From the NCBI GenBank assembly GCA_017557185.1, contig JAFZAP010000071.1, positions 1 to 58,292 of the forward strand: a stretch of DNA of 58,292 nucleotides, read 5' to 3'. The stretch comes from Prevotella sp. Lineage in GTDB: Bacteria; Bacteroidota; Bacteroidia; Bacteroidales; Bacteroidaceae. The notes under the pieces were generated by a model, which saw nothing but the letters and a program-made list of their open reading frames with translations, was not told where the DNA came from and searched no databases. Shown here piece after piece: positions 8,540 to 17,100 of the stretch; the stretch's first letter is position 1, and each line of letters begins with the position of its first letter. Both the position numbers and the translations under genes were made by a program.

Positions 8540-8959
8540 ATGATAACAATTGAAGAAGCATTACGCATTGCTATTGACGCACATGAGGGTCAGAAGGATC
8601 TGGACGGAAACCCCGTCATCTTACATCCGATGACCGTAGGGTTGGCAGGTAATAACCGCGAAGAAATCATAGCTGGTTTCCTGCATGATGTTGTGGAAGA
8701 TTCTGGAATGAGTTTCGAGGATCTTCTTTCGAAGGGTGTCGACGAACCGATTGTTGATGCACTCAGGTTGCTGACTCATAAGAAGGGCACCAACTATGAA
8801 AAATATGTACAGCGTATCGCTGACTCTGGCAACCTTATTGCAATTCATGTGAAGTACAACGATCTGTGCCACAATCTGAAAAGAGGCCGAGCTGGCGGAT
8901 ATTGGAATATTGTCGCCAAGCACGAGAAAGCATTAGCTGTCATAGAACCTAAAATATAA
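8540..8959 (+). CDS. Small HD-domain hydrolase (alarmone-hydrolase/MESH1-like)
   Basis: 139 residues, essentially a stand-alone hydrolase domain. It contains AHEGQKDLDGNPVILHP (first metal ligand region), GFLHDVVEDSG (HDxxED motif) and VKYNDLCHNLKRG (the later Asp/Asn motif). This layout matches small alarmone hydrolases that remove the 3' pyrophosphate of ppGpp or act on related nucleotides. No alarmone synthetase or toxSAS gene is visible beside it. The start at 8540 is chosen because it directly follows the previous stop and precedes the domain. Confidence 0.85.
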   Translation: MITIEEALRIAIDAHEGQKDLDGNPVILHPMTVGLAGNNREEIIAGFLHDVVEDSGMSFEDLLSKGVDEPIVDALRLLTHKKGTNYEKYVQRIADSGNLIAIHVKYNDLCHNLKRGRAGGYWNIVAKHEKALAVIEPKI

Positions 8960-9002
8960 CAAAAAACAAGACAAAATCAGAGACATTTGCAAAATAATTC
9001 GT

Positions 9003-9010
9003 TATCTTTG
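9003..9010 (+). promoter_or_regulatory. Promoter -7 element of the DUF262 gene
   Basis: TATCTTTG, full consensus, 28 bases before the start codon. TTTG at 8986-8989 is too close (13 bases) to be an ideal -33 element. Confidence 0.5.
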
Positions 9011-9038
9011 CACCAACTAACTACACAATTTAAATTTT

Positions 9039-10811
9039 ATGGCTGATTTAATTCAAAACTTTAAAGCAACTACTATCAATGATGCATTGACGAATATAGG
9101 AAGTAGCAAATATCTGCTTCCAGCTATTCAAAGAAAGTTCGTGTGGAAAAGCGAACAAATAGAGAAACTGTTTGATAGTATCATGCAGGGTTATCCAATA
9201 AACACTTTCATGTTTTGGAAGATTACGGATAGCAATATAAAGAACAACCACAAGTTCTATGATTTCTTGCGACATTACAAAGAGCATTTCCATGAGAACA
9301 ATGAACATCACATTACTCATGCACGTTCAGATGATTTCTATGCTGTTATTGACGGTCAACAGAGATTGACAAGCCTGTACGTGGGTCTGCATGGAACTTA
9401 TGCTTATAAGCTTCCACGTGTTTGGTATATTGAATGCGAGGAGAATTTTCCAACTAGAAAACTTTATCTTGATTTGAGTGGAGAATACCACAATGACAAT
9501 GACGAAAGAACCATGAAATATAATTTCAAGTTCTTGTCTAAAACAGATTATGAAAAGGCAGTTGATAAAGGTGAGCAGGAATGGTTCGCCCTCCATGACC
9601 TTTACAAATTCAATGATGAAGACGAATTCTTGGAATATGTATATAGCAAAGAATGGAAGAATAAGGCTTTTGCCAAAAAGACTTTACCTGCATTATATCG
9701 AAAAGTTTTCAAGGAACCTTTGATTACATATTACCAAGAAGACAAGCAAGAAATAGATAAGGTGCTTGATATCTTTATTAGAACAAATAGAGGTGGAGAA
9801 CCACTTAGCTATTCAAATTTGTTGATGTCTTTCGTTACTGCATATTGGAAGGAGGATACAAGGACAGAGTTTCAGCATCTATGTGAACAGGTTTTCACGA
9901 TTGGAAATCCTGGTTTTATGATAGATTCGGATTTTATCCTGAAAGCCTGCCTTGTACTATTCAGTAGGGACATTAAATTCCGTCTTAATAATTTCAAAAC
10001 AGAGGTGGTATCAAAGATTGAACAAAATTGGGACAGGATAAGCAAATGTGTCAGGGAAGCATTTAGGCTAATTGAAAGTTGGGGGTTCAATTACTCAAAC
10101 ATGAAAGCAAGAAATGCTGTGATTCCTATAATTTACTACATATATCAACATGGTATAGAAAAGACCATCAACGATAATCCTCTTATGCATAAAGAGGAAA
10201 AAAACGAAATGCGCAAGTGGTTCTGCATATCATTGCTCAGACATGTTTTTGGTGGTCAGTCAGATTACGTCCTTGTAGGTATACGGAATGTACTCATTGA
10301 GAAGGCAAACGAAAATCGTTTCCCATTTGATGAGATAAAAGAAGCTTTCAAGGGCAATCAGGCGAAGAGTCTTTCTTTCAATGAAGAGGTAATTGATGGT
10401 TTGCTGAGTCTGCATAAAGATGATCCATCGTGCTATCCTGTAATGGCTTTGATTTATTCGCATTTAGACTTCGGTAATCAAGTCTATCACAAAGACCATT
10501 TACACCCAGCAGCATACTTCCAAAATCTTAAAAAAGACGATATTATGACAGAAGAGGAGTATAATTTCTATAAGGATAGAGAGAACTGGGACACTTTGCC
10601 TAATTTACAACTGCTTAGTGGCCCCCTGAATGAATCAAAGAAAGACAAGCCGCTTGAAGGATGGATTAAAGAAGCCATAGTAAGGTTTAATCTTGATCTT
10701 GACAGCCAGTTGATTCCAAAGGATGTAAGCCTTGATATTAAAGATTTTAAGGGTTTTATTAACAAGAGAAAAGCAATATTGAAAGAGCGACTGATGTCTA
10801 TAGTTAATTAA
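9039..10811 (+). CDS. DUF262 (GmrS-like) protein with C-terminal HNH/DUF1524-like motif
   Basis: 590 residues. The N-terminus is a DUF262 domain: LLPAIQRKFVWKSEQIEKLFDSI, then VIDGQQRLTSLY with the DGQQR motif at residues 105-109. These domains are ParB-like NTPases, as in GmrSD type IV restriction enzymes. In the C-terminal part, VYHKDHLHP (Asp486-His487 in the motif) and NLQLLSGPLNESKKDKP look like the His-Asp-His / N..K core of DUF1524/HNH nucleases. Single-chain GmrSD-like proteins cut modified phage DNA, so a defence role is likely but inferred. The next gene starts 11 bases after it. Confidence 0.88.
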   Translation: MADLIQNFKATTINDALTNIGSSKYLLPAIQRKFVWKSEQIEKLFDSIMQGYPINTFMFWKITDSNIKNNHKFYDFLRHYKEHFHENNEHHITHARSDDFYAVIDGQQRLTSLYVGLHGTYAYKLPRVWYIECEENFPTRKLYLDLSGEYHNDNDERTMKYNFKFLSKTDYEKAVDKGEQEWFALHDLYKFNDEDEFLEYVYSKEWKNKAFAKKTLPALYRKVFKEPLITYYQEDKQEIDKVLDIFIRTNRGGEPLSYSNLLMSFVTAYWKEDTRTEFQHLCEQVFTIGNPGFMIDSDFILKACLVLFSRDIKFRLNNFKTEVVSKIEQNWDRISKCVREAFRLIESWGFNYSNMKARNAVIPIIYYIYQHGIEKTINDNPLMHKEEKNEMRKWFCISLLRHVFGGQSDYVLVGIRNVLIEKANENRFPFDEIKEAFKGNQAKSLSFNEEVIDGLLSLHKDDPSCYPVMALIYSHLDFGNQVYHKDHLHPAAYFQNLKKDDIMTEEEYNFYKDRENWDTLPNLQLLSGPLNESKKDKPLEGWIKEAIVRFNLDLDSQLIPKDVSLDIKDFKGFINKRKAILKERLMSIVN

Positions 10812-10822
10812 TTTGTCAATAT

Positions 10823-11518
10823 ATGGATGAGAATGTAAGACAAAGGAGACTGCGACGTTTACTTCGCATAACTTTTCCAGATGGCAAGGTTTTGTGCTTT
10901 AAAAGTGCTACAATGACGTTTGTGGAGGCACTTCAGAAGATAGGTGCTGACAAATTGCGAGAAGTGAAATTGGAAAGTTATCATCTGCCGCTCATTTCCC
11001 AAGAGAATTATCCACGATTCAAGGAATGGATGAAGCCCATTGGCGAAGGATGGTATGTAAACACGCAAAGCGACAGCGACCAGAAGTATATGCAATTGGT
11101 TTCCATTAAACAACAGTTAGGCTTGGACTGGAAGATCGAAGTGGGTTCTGACTTCACACCAAGTGATGACAAAGTCCCGCAGCGCAAAAAGCGCGAAGCA
11201 CAAAGGTTGATGGTTATATTTCCAGATGGCACCCGTATTAGTTATGCAAATCCTGTAGATACGTTCGTACACACAATTGAAAAAGTCGGCGTGGAATTGC
11301 TAATGCGAAAGGGTGTGCTGTATAGTGGAAAACCGCTTGTTACGTATAGTAAGCAATATAATGGCCAATTAGAAATTGGTGAGAAGCGATGGCTGATGAT
11401 TCCGCCTCAAACGAAAGACAAGCTAAAGGTGCTGAGAATTATTGGTGCTACATTGCATATTAATATTGAAGTCATTCAAAGTGCTTATCAAAGCCAAAAA
11501 GGTACGTCAAATACTTGA
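10823..11518 (+). CDS. Accessory protein made of two internal repeats, partner of the DUF262 protein
   Basis: 231 residues with a visible internal duplication. Repeat 1 (about 11-106) reads RITFPDGKVLCFKSATMTFV ... IGADKLREV ... GWYVNTQSDSDQKYMQL; repeat 2 (about 126-222) reads MVIFPDGTRISYANPVDTFV ... VGVELLMRKGV ... KRWLMIPPQTKDKLKVL. Even the DNA keeps an identical 13-base block at 10874-10886 and 11219-11231. I have seen similar FPDG repeats beside restriction-type genes, but know no function. Close spacing to the DUF262 gene suggests one transcript and perhaps one complex. Confidence 0.7.
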   Translation: MDENVRQRRLRRLLRITFPDGKVLCFKSATMTFVEALQKIGADKLREVKLESYHLPLISQENYPRFKEWMKPIGEGWYVNTQSDSDQKYMQLVSIKQQLGLDWKIEVGSDFTPSDDKVPQRKKREAQRLMVIFPDGTRISYANPVDTFVHTIEKVGVELLMRKGVLYSGKPLVTYSKQYNGQLEIGEKRWLMIPPQTKDKLKVLRIIGATLHINIEVIQSAYQSQKGTSNT

Positions 11519-11532
11519 AGAAAAAACGAAGA

Positions 11533-11553
11533 AGCTCGAGGATTTCCCGAGCT
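11533..11553 (-). terminator. Minus-strand hairpin with T-run
   Basis: AGCTCG (11533-11538) pairs with CGAGCT (11548-11553), extended by GG/CC in the loop. On the minus strand a T-run (11521-11526) follows. It sits directly downstream of the tRNA-like fragment at 11557-11575, as a tRNA terminator would. Confidence 0.5.
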
Positions 11554-11556
11554 ATT

Positions 11557-11575
11557 GAGTTGCGGAGGCAGGACT
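11557..11575 (-). other. Possible tRNA 3'-end remnant (attachment-site scar)
   Basis: On the minus strand the sequence reads CGAGTCCTGCCTCCGCAA, which looks like the end of a T-loop, the 3' side of the T-stem and a 7-base acceptor strand. The 5' T-stem and the rest of the tRNA are absent. Followed by a terminator hairpin, this is what an integrase leaves when it recombines at a tRNA 3' end. The match is short. Confidence 0.35.
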
Positions 11576-11720
11576 CGTGCTCGGCTATGCCGCTTGCGTA
11601 GCGAAGTCGGGGTAAGTAATCGAAACTAAATATCTGAGACTATTTAAGTTTTCAATGGCGAGTTTTTATGTTTTTCCTTTTGCGGCCAGTTGTCAGCTGC
11701 ACCCTCAATGAGTTGGATTT

Positions 11721-11783
11721 CAGAACTCTATGGGTTGTCACTCGCAAAGCATTGAGTTTTGAGGCGTAACTCATAGAGTTCTG
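11721..11783. repeat. Long imperfect palindrome
   Basis: CAGAACTCTATG (11721-11732) and CATAGAGTTCTG (11772-11783) are perfect 12-base arms; with one mismatch the arms reach 16 bases. The centre is about 31 bases. It lies in the 520-bp gene-free stretch 11519-12041, which otherwise holds the GC-rich hairpin and element copy B. Confidence 0.65.
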
Positions 11784-11794
11784 ACCAAAAACAA

Positions 11795-11830
11795 GGGCCT
11801 CTCCCCCCGCCCTCCCCCATAGGGAGGGAG
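11795..11830. repeat. GC-rich hairpin repeat, intergenic copy
   Basis: CCCTCCC (11810-11816) and GGGAGGG (11822-11828) form the stem; the flanking C-runs resemble the segment 19297-19329 inside the flippase gene. It looks like a copy of a dispersed Bacteroidetes repeat. Confidence 0.6.
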
Positions 11831-11832
11831 CC

Positions 11833-11946
11833 GGTGTCGCCGGTGCTACGGGTGCAACTCTTCTAGGATAGCTGTGTCCTAATATAGTGCGCTTTTGCGT
11901 AATTTGCCCAAAAACGGGCGATTCTGAGATATTAATGTTGGTTAAA
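11833..11946 (-). repeat. Non-coding element copy B (inverted)
   Basis: Reverse-strand counterpart of 3871-3987: the 26-base conserved end is at 11833-11858, AATATAGTG at 11881-11889 and TTAATGTTGGTTAAA at 11932-11946. Between the blocks the two copies differ. Confidence 0.75.
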
Positions 11947-12041
11947 GCACAAAAGTGCCCGCTATTCGAAGGAATGGCGGGCACTATAGTTGTTTGTCTC
12001 CCAAATGACAAGGGAAACAAGAAGTTTGGATAATAAGCGTT

Positions 12042-14153
12042 TTACTTCGCGTTGATTTCGCGGAGCAGGCGGTCGGCGTGGCCCCAGCGGTCCATCATGA
12101 AGAGGACGAAGCGGATGTCGACACCGATGCAGCGGGCAAGGCGCGAATCGAAGTTGATGTCGCTGGACAGCGAATCCCAATTGCCGTCGAAGGCGAGTCC
12201 GATGAGCTGTCCCTTGCCGTCGAACATCGGTGAGCCGCTGTTGCCGCCGGTGATGTCGTTGTTGGTGAGGAAGCAGAGCTGCATCTTTCCGGTGGTCTTA
12301 TCGGTGTAGGCTCCGAAGTCGCTGGCAGAGAGCAGTTCGTGCATGATGGGCTCAGCGAAATACTCGATGTTCTGGTCGGCCTGCTTCATCTTCTCGACGA
12401 TCGACTCGGCGGTGGTGTAGTAGCCCGAGGGCTGGCCGGCGAGGTCGTAGCCGCCCACCTGTCCGTAGGAGAGGCGCATGGTGAAGTTGGCATCGCTGTA
12501 GTGGGGCAGGTCTTCCTCCATGCGCAGTTTGGCGGCGCAGAGGTAGCGCTCCTGAAGGTCGATGCTGTCGTAGGTCTCGAGGAGGTTGGCTCGCATTTCA
12601 CCGATGCTCTCGATGAGGTCGATGCCGAAGAGGACGCCGGGGTCTTTGGCATAGCTCTTCTTGTTGACGTAGATCTTCTTCCCTTTCTTCATGAGCTGCG
12701 ACTTCTTGTAGAGGTCGTCGACGTAGCGGGTGTAGTTGTCGGCATACTTGTTGTGGATGGTCTTATAGAAGTCGGGCAGGTAGCGCTCGGCAACGTGTTC
12801 CTTGTAGTTCTTGAGCAGGGCGGCCATCACCTCGCGGTCGAGGGCTTCGTCCCACTCGTCGCTGTTGTCGGGGAACTCGATGTACTGCTTCTTGGGCTTG
12901 TTTTCCGGGCCCTTGAGCTCCATGCGGGCGAGCTGCATGGCGCGTGTGTTGAACTCAGACGTGCGCGAGAAGGTCTCTACCCAGTACATGAAGGCTCGGC
13001 GGTCCTGCAGGCGGTTGGCATACATGCGGGCCATCGCGTCGAAGTCGAGCTTGCCCTGCAGATAGCCTGTGGAGTCCTGCCAGAGGCGGATGCGGTCCTC
13101 GTATTCCTTCTTCTGGTTGATGATGCCGATGCTGTCGATGCACTTGTTCATGCCGATGGAGTTCTTCCAGTAGTTGGACGACTGGGCGTACTTGGAGTCG
13201 TACTTGATGCGCACGGCCTCGTCGGCACGCATGTGGCGGATCATGATGTCCTGCTTCACACCGCGCACCTGGGCACGGGTGGCATTGTCGGCATCGCGCA
13301 TCTCGCGGATGCCGAAGCTCGACAGATAGCGCTCGGTGGAGCCAGGATAGCCGATGGTCATCGCGAAGTCGCCTTCCTTGTAGCCCTGCATGCTGACCTG
13401 TGCCCAGCGCTTCGGGTGATAGGGCACGTTGTCCTTCGAGTAGGCGGCGGGGCCGTTGGTCTTCGGGTCGGCATAGATGCGGAACACGGAGAAGTCGCAG
13501 GTCTGTCGCGGCCACATCCAGTTGTCGGTCTCTCCGCCGAACTTACCCATGGACTTGGGGATTGCGAAGACGAGTCGCAGGTCGGTGAAGTCCTGATAGG
13601 TGGTGGCGAAGAAGCGGTTTCCCTCGTAGAACGGCTTCACTTCGAGACGCAGGGTGCTGTCCTTGGCCTTCACGTCCTGTGAGAGGGCGTTCTCCAGCGA
13701 GTCGATGAGTGCTTCCTGCTCGTCGACGGTCATCTGCTCGAAGCCGAGCTTCATGACGCGGTCGGTGATGTCTTCCTGCTCGATCATGAACGACACGAAC
13801 ATGTTCTCGTTGGGCAGTTCTTCTTCGTAGGAGTTGGCGATGAAGCCGTTGAGCATATAGTCGTGTTCCACGGTGCTGTGGGAGCGGATGGACTCGAAGC
13901 CGCAGTGGTGGTTGGTGAACACCAGTCCGTCGGGGCTGACAACGACGCCGGAGCAATAGCCCGAGAAGTTGACACACGCTGCCTTCAGCGAGTTCGGACC
14001 GTAGTAGAGGTCGTTGTAGGTCATCTGGAAGCCTTCGGCCTGCATCTGCTCATAGACGGCCTGCGGCAAGTTGTAGAGGGTCCACATGCCCTCGTCGGCA
14101 TGGGCGGTGCTCATGCCCAGCAGGGCAAGAGAAAAGAGAATTGTTTTCTTCAT
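12042..14153 (-). CDS. S46 family dipeptidyl-peptidase, DPP7-like specificity
   Basis: 703 residues with a signal peptide (MKKTILFSLALLGMSTAHA). S46 peptidases release dipeptides from the N-terminus of peptides in the periplasm. The catalytic histidine lies in TNHHCGF (residues 80-86) and the nucleophile is Ser639 in GGNSGSP. Eighteen residues on is Gly657 in FDGNW. In this family glycine at that place goes with DPP7 (hydrophobic P1) and arginine with DPP11 (acidic P1), so I predict DPP7-type specificity. It starts nine bases after the CotH gene ends and probably shares its transcript. Full length, no missing motifs seen. Confidence 0.93.
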   Translation of the reverse strand: MKKTILFSLALLGMSTAHADEGMWTLYNLPQAVYEQMQAEGFQMTYNDLYYGPNSLKAACVNFSGYCSGVVVSPDGLVFTNHHCGFESIRSHSTVEHDYMLNGFIANSYEEELPNENMFVSFMIEQEDITDRVMKLGFEQMTVDEQEALIDSLENALSQDVKAKDSTLRLEVKPFYEGNRFFATTYQDFTDLRLVFAIPKSMGKFGGETDNWMWPRQTCDFSVFRIYADPKTNGPAAYSKDNVPYHPKRWAQVSMQGYKEGDFAMTIGYPGSTERYLSSFGIREMRDADNATRAQVRGVKQDIMIRHMRADEAVRIKYDSKYAQSSNYWKNSIGMNKCIDSIGIINQKKEYEDRIRLWQDSTGYLQGKLDFDAMARMYANRLQDRRAFMYWVETFSRTSEFNTRAMQLARMELKGPENKPKKQYIEFPDNSDEWDEALDREVMAALLKNYKEHVAERYLPDFYKTIHNKYADNYTRYVDDLYKKSQLMKKGKKIYVNKKSYAKDPGVLFGIDLIESIGEMRANLLETYDSIDLQERYLCAAKLRMEEDLPHYSDANFTMRLSYGQVGGYDLAGQPSGYYTTAESIVEKMKQADQNIEYFAEPIMHELLSASDFGAYTDKTTGKMQLCFLTNNDITGGNSGSPMFDGKGQLIGLAFDGNWDSLSSDINFDSRLARCIGVDIRFVLFMMDRWGHADRLLREINAK

Positions 14154-14162
14154 AGTTTGTTG

Positions 14163-17100
14163 TTATTGTTTGTGAATGAATTTACACGTGGTGATATGAC
14201 CGATGCCGTCGGTGAGGCGGGCGATGAAGCATCCGGAAGCAAGACGGTCGAGCGACAGCTCGGCATAGCCGCTGCTCAGGTCGATAGAATGTGCCTGGAG
14301 CGACTGACCGGACATGTTGTAGATGCTGAGAGTAGCTGCGGGCACGGGTGTTGCGGTGCGGATGACCAGACGGCCGGCGGCGTAGCTGATGAGGAGGCCG
14401 GAGTCGTCGGCGGAAAGGTCGCTGATGCCGTCGATGTCGGGCTGGCTGACGCTGACGGCGTAGCTGCCGATCATGTTGGTCTTGGCGATGGTGGGCACGT
14501 TCATCGTGAAGACGTTGCTGCTGCCGTCGGGATAGCGGCCTACGGTTTCGTCGCTGTTCATCGCCGTATAGGAGATGCGGTCGCTCCAGCTCTCGTCGGC
14601 AGCTGTGAGCAGGATGTCACCGCCTTCGGCAGCGAGCTTGAACGAGGCGTGGAGCTGGGAGAGAGGATCGAGCTTGTCGCACCAGACGACGAGGTAGCCG
14701 TGAGCGGGGATGACGGTAGAGACTCCGTCGGTCTGCTCAATCTGATACTTATGGGGTTTCTCCAGGTTGTCGCTCAGATACATGCCCTGGATGTCGATGT
14801 CGGCACTGGTGGTGTTGTAGAGCTCTATCCAGTCGTTGCGCTTGAAGAGGTCGTTGACGAAGATGCCGTTGGCGGCACTCACCTCGTTGATGCGGACGGG
14901 CGTGATGCCCTCTTTGCTCCGTTCCTCTTCGGAGAGCGGGGTGAAGGTGGCAGTGAGGCTGACGGTGCCCTGGGGCAATGAGAACTCGGCCTCGGTGCTG
15001 ACGACGGAACTGCCCTGCTTCCATCCTGCGAAGCGATAGCCGGCAGGGGCTTCGGCACTCAGGAGGACGGGTGCGAACAGCTGACCTTGGAAGTCGGCAT
15101 AGGGCACGAGGATCCCGTTCACGTAGAGACGGGCGCCCTCGGTGTCGGCCTTCAGCGTGACGTTTTGTGCGAGAACGCCGCTAAGCTTCGCGTAGGAGAA
15201 CTTCTTCAGGCAGTTGGTCATCTTCGTGGAACGGCCGCTCAGCTTGCTCTTGATGGTGGTGGCGGCACGGTCGGGGTCGTGGCCGTCGTTGATGCCCTGC
15301 TGTTTCATGAGCTGGCACATGGCCTTGACGTTGTTGAGCAGTTCGTCGACGATTGCGCCGGCACGGGTGGGCTCGAACACGCTTCCGCCAATGAGGCAGA
15401 AGGTGTCGATGAACTTACGGCGATAGGCGTCGTGTCCCAGCAGGTTCAGGAAGAGGTTGACGATTTCCTTATTCCAGTTGCCCTCACCGTTGACGGTGTT
15501 TGCGTCCTTGAAATCGAGGAAATAGGCGAAGGGGTCGTCGTTGTGGGTGTTGAAGTTGCGCAGGGAGAAGGCGTAGTCGAGGTCGAAGCTGACGAAGCGA
15601 TAGCGCCCGTCGTTCTGGCTGCGGTAGGCCTTCATGTTGTTGTTGGGCCAGTCGTCGTTGTCGAGGAACATGGTGACGGCCATATAGTTGGTGAACTCGT
15701 CGATGTCGAGCATCGTCGTCAGCTGCTCGTAGTTGCCGTCGGCATTGATGTCGCGGGCGAGGTCGAAGATGACGTTGAGGACGGAGTCGGTGCCGTTCTT
15801 CATCACCATGTTCTCGAAGGCATCGAGTTCATCGTCGTCGTAGCCCCAGTTGGCATAGGCGTAGCCGTCGTTGTTGGGCTCGCGCAGGTTGAACACGCCG
15901 CGCAGCTCACCGTTCACATATTCGATGACGGGCTGGGAGGACTGCACGTCGAGGTCGATGCCCGAGCGCTGGATGATGGTTTCCAGAGCGGGGTCCATGA
16001 AGCGGGCGTTGTGAGTCCAGTAGTCGTTGCCGCCGTTGCGCAGCAGAATGGTCTTGTTGCGGATGAAGGGCTTCTGCGGGAAGAACGAGAAGTCGAAGCG
16101 GTTCTGGCCGTCGAATACCTTGTTGGCCTTCAGCTTGAACGAACGGTAGCGCTGCGAACGCGTCCAGCCGCCGGAGACCTTGATGTTTGCATCCTGATTG
16201 AACAACATCTCGCCATCGGGGGTCATATAGCTGAAGTTCACGGGGCGGTCCCAAGGCTGGTTGTAGTTGCGGGGCCAGTCTTGTCCGTTGCCAGTCTTGC
16301 CGTTGGTGCCGTCGCCGTCGCAGTCGAGGCCGATCTTCGGGTCGGTGAAGTATTTCTTGTCGCCCACGATGGAGATGACGGGCAGCGTGTACTTGTTGGA
16401 GGTCTGGATGTAGCTGCGGGTGACGGGCACGCTGGGCAGGTAGCCGTCCTTATAGAGGCGGAAGGTGTAGTTGGTGGTCTTGTTGACGGTGAACTTTCCG
16501 TCCTTGCTCAGCTTGCTGCTCTCTGTTGTCTCTCCCTCGCCCTGATACGACTCCCAAGTGATGTCGTCGAAGTAGAAGTTGTTGTCGGACTTCTTGTCTT
16601 CATTCAGATTGAAGGCGATGGTCTGCAGTTCGGAGGCAGCCGGTTCGCCCCCCCACCACCATCCGCCGCCGCCAGTGGTGCCTGCCTGCTGGTCGGTGAT
16701 GGTGCCTTCATAGACAATCTCCTGCCACTCGGTGGTGATGTTGTATTCACCGTCGAGCATTTGCCAATGGATGTAGGAACCGGGCTTTTTGTGCGACTGC
16801 GCAGAGATATGGGCTGCCTTGTCGGCCCGCACCCACATATGGAAACGGTATTTGTCGCCGGCATTCCAGATGTGATCGGGCGTATAGACGAAGAACTGTG
16901 TCGTCCAGTCGTCGGCGGCATTGGCAACAGCATGCACCTTGACGCACCGCGAGCCGTCGTGTCCTTCCCCGTCGACGATCTTTGTGTTCATGACACCGTT
17001 CTCATTGCCGTCCTTTCCCACAAGACAGGTGACGTCGTCGCCCTCACAGTCGCTGTTCTTCACCCAGTTGGTCCAGGGCGAGGTTTCGTCATCACCTTCG

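Noticed and set aside
11533-11553. Rightward terminator for the DUF262 operon
   Set aside because: The T-run is on the minus-strand side only, so it fits the leftward tRNA scar better.
11652-12020. 122-codon minus-strand frame containing SLWGRAGGE
   Set aside because: Built from dispersed repeats (palindrome, GC-rich hairpin, element B), not a gene.
12339-14981. Plus-strand frames of 447 and 372 codons over the S46 and CotH genes
   Set aside because: Composition-driven shadows without recognisable motifs.
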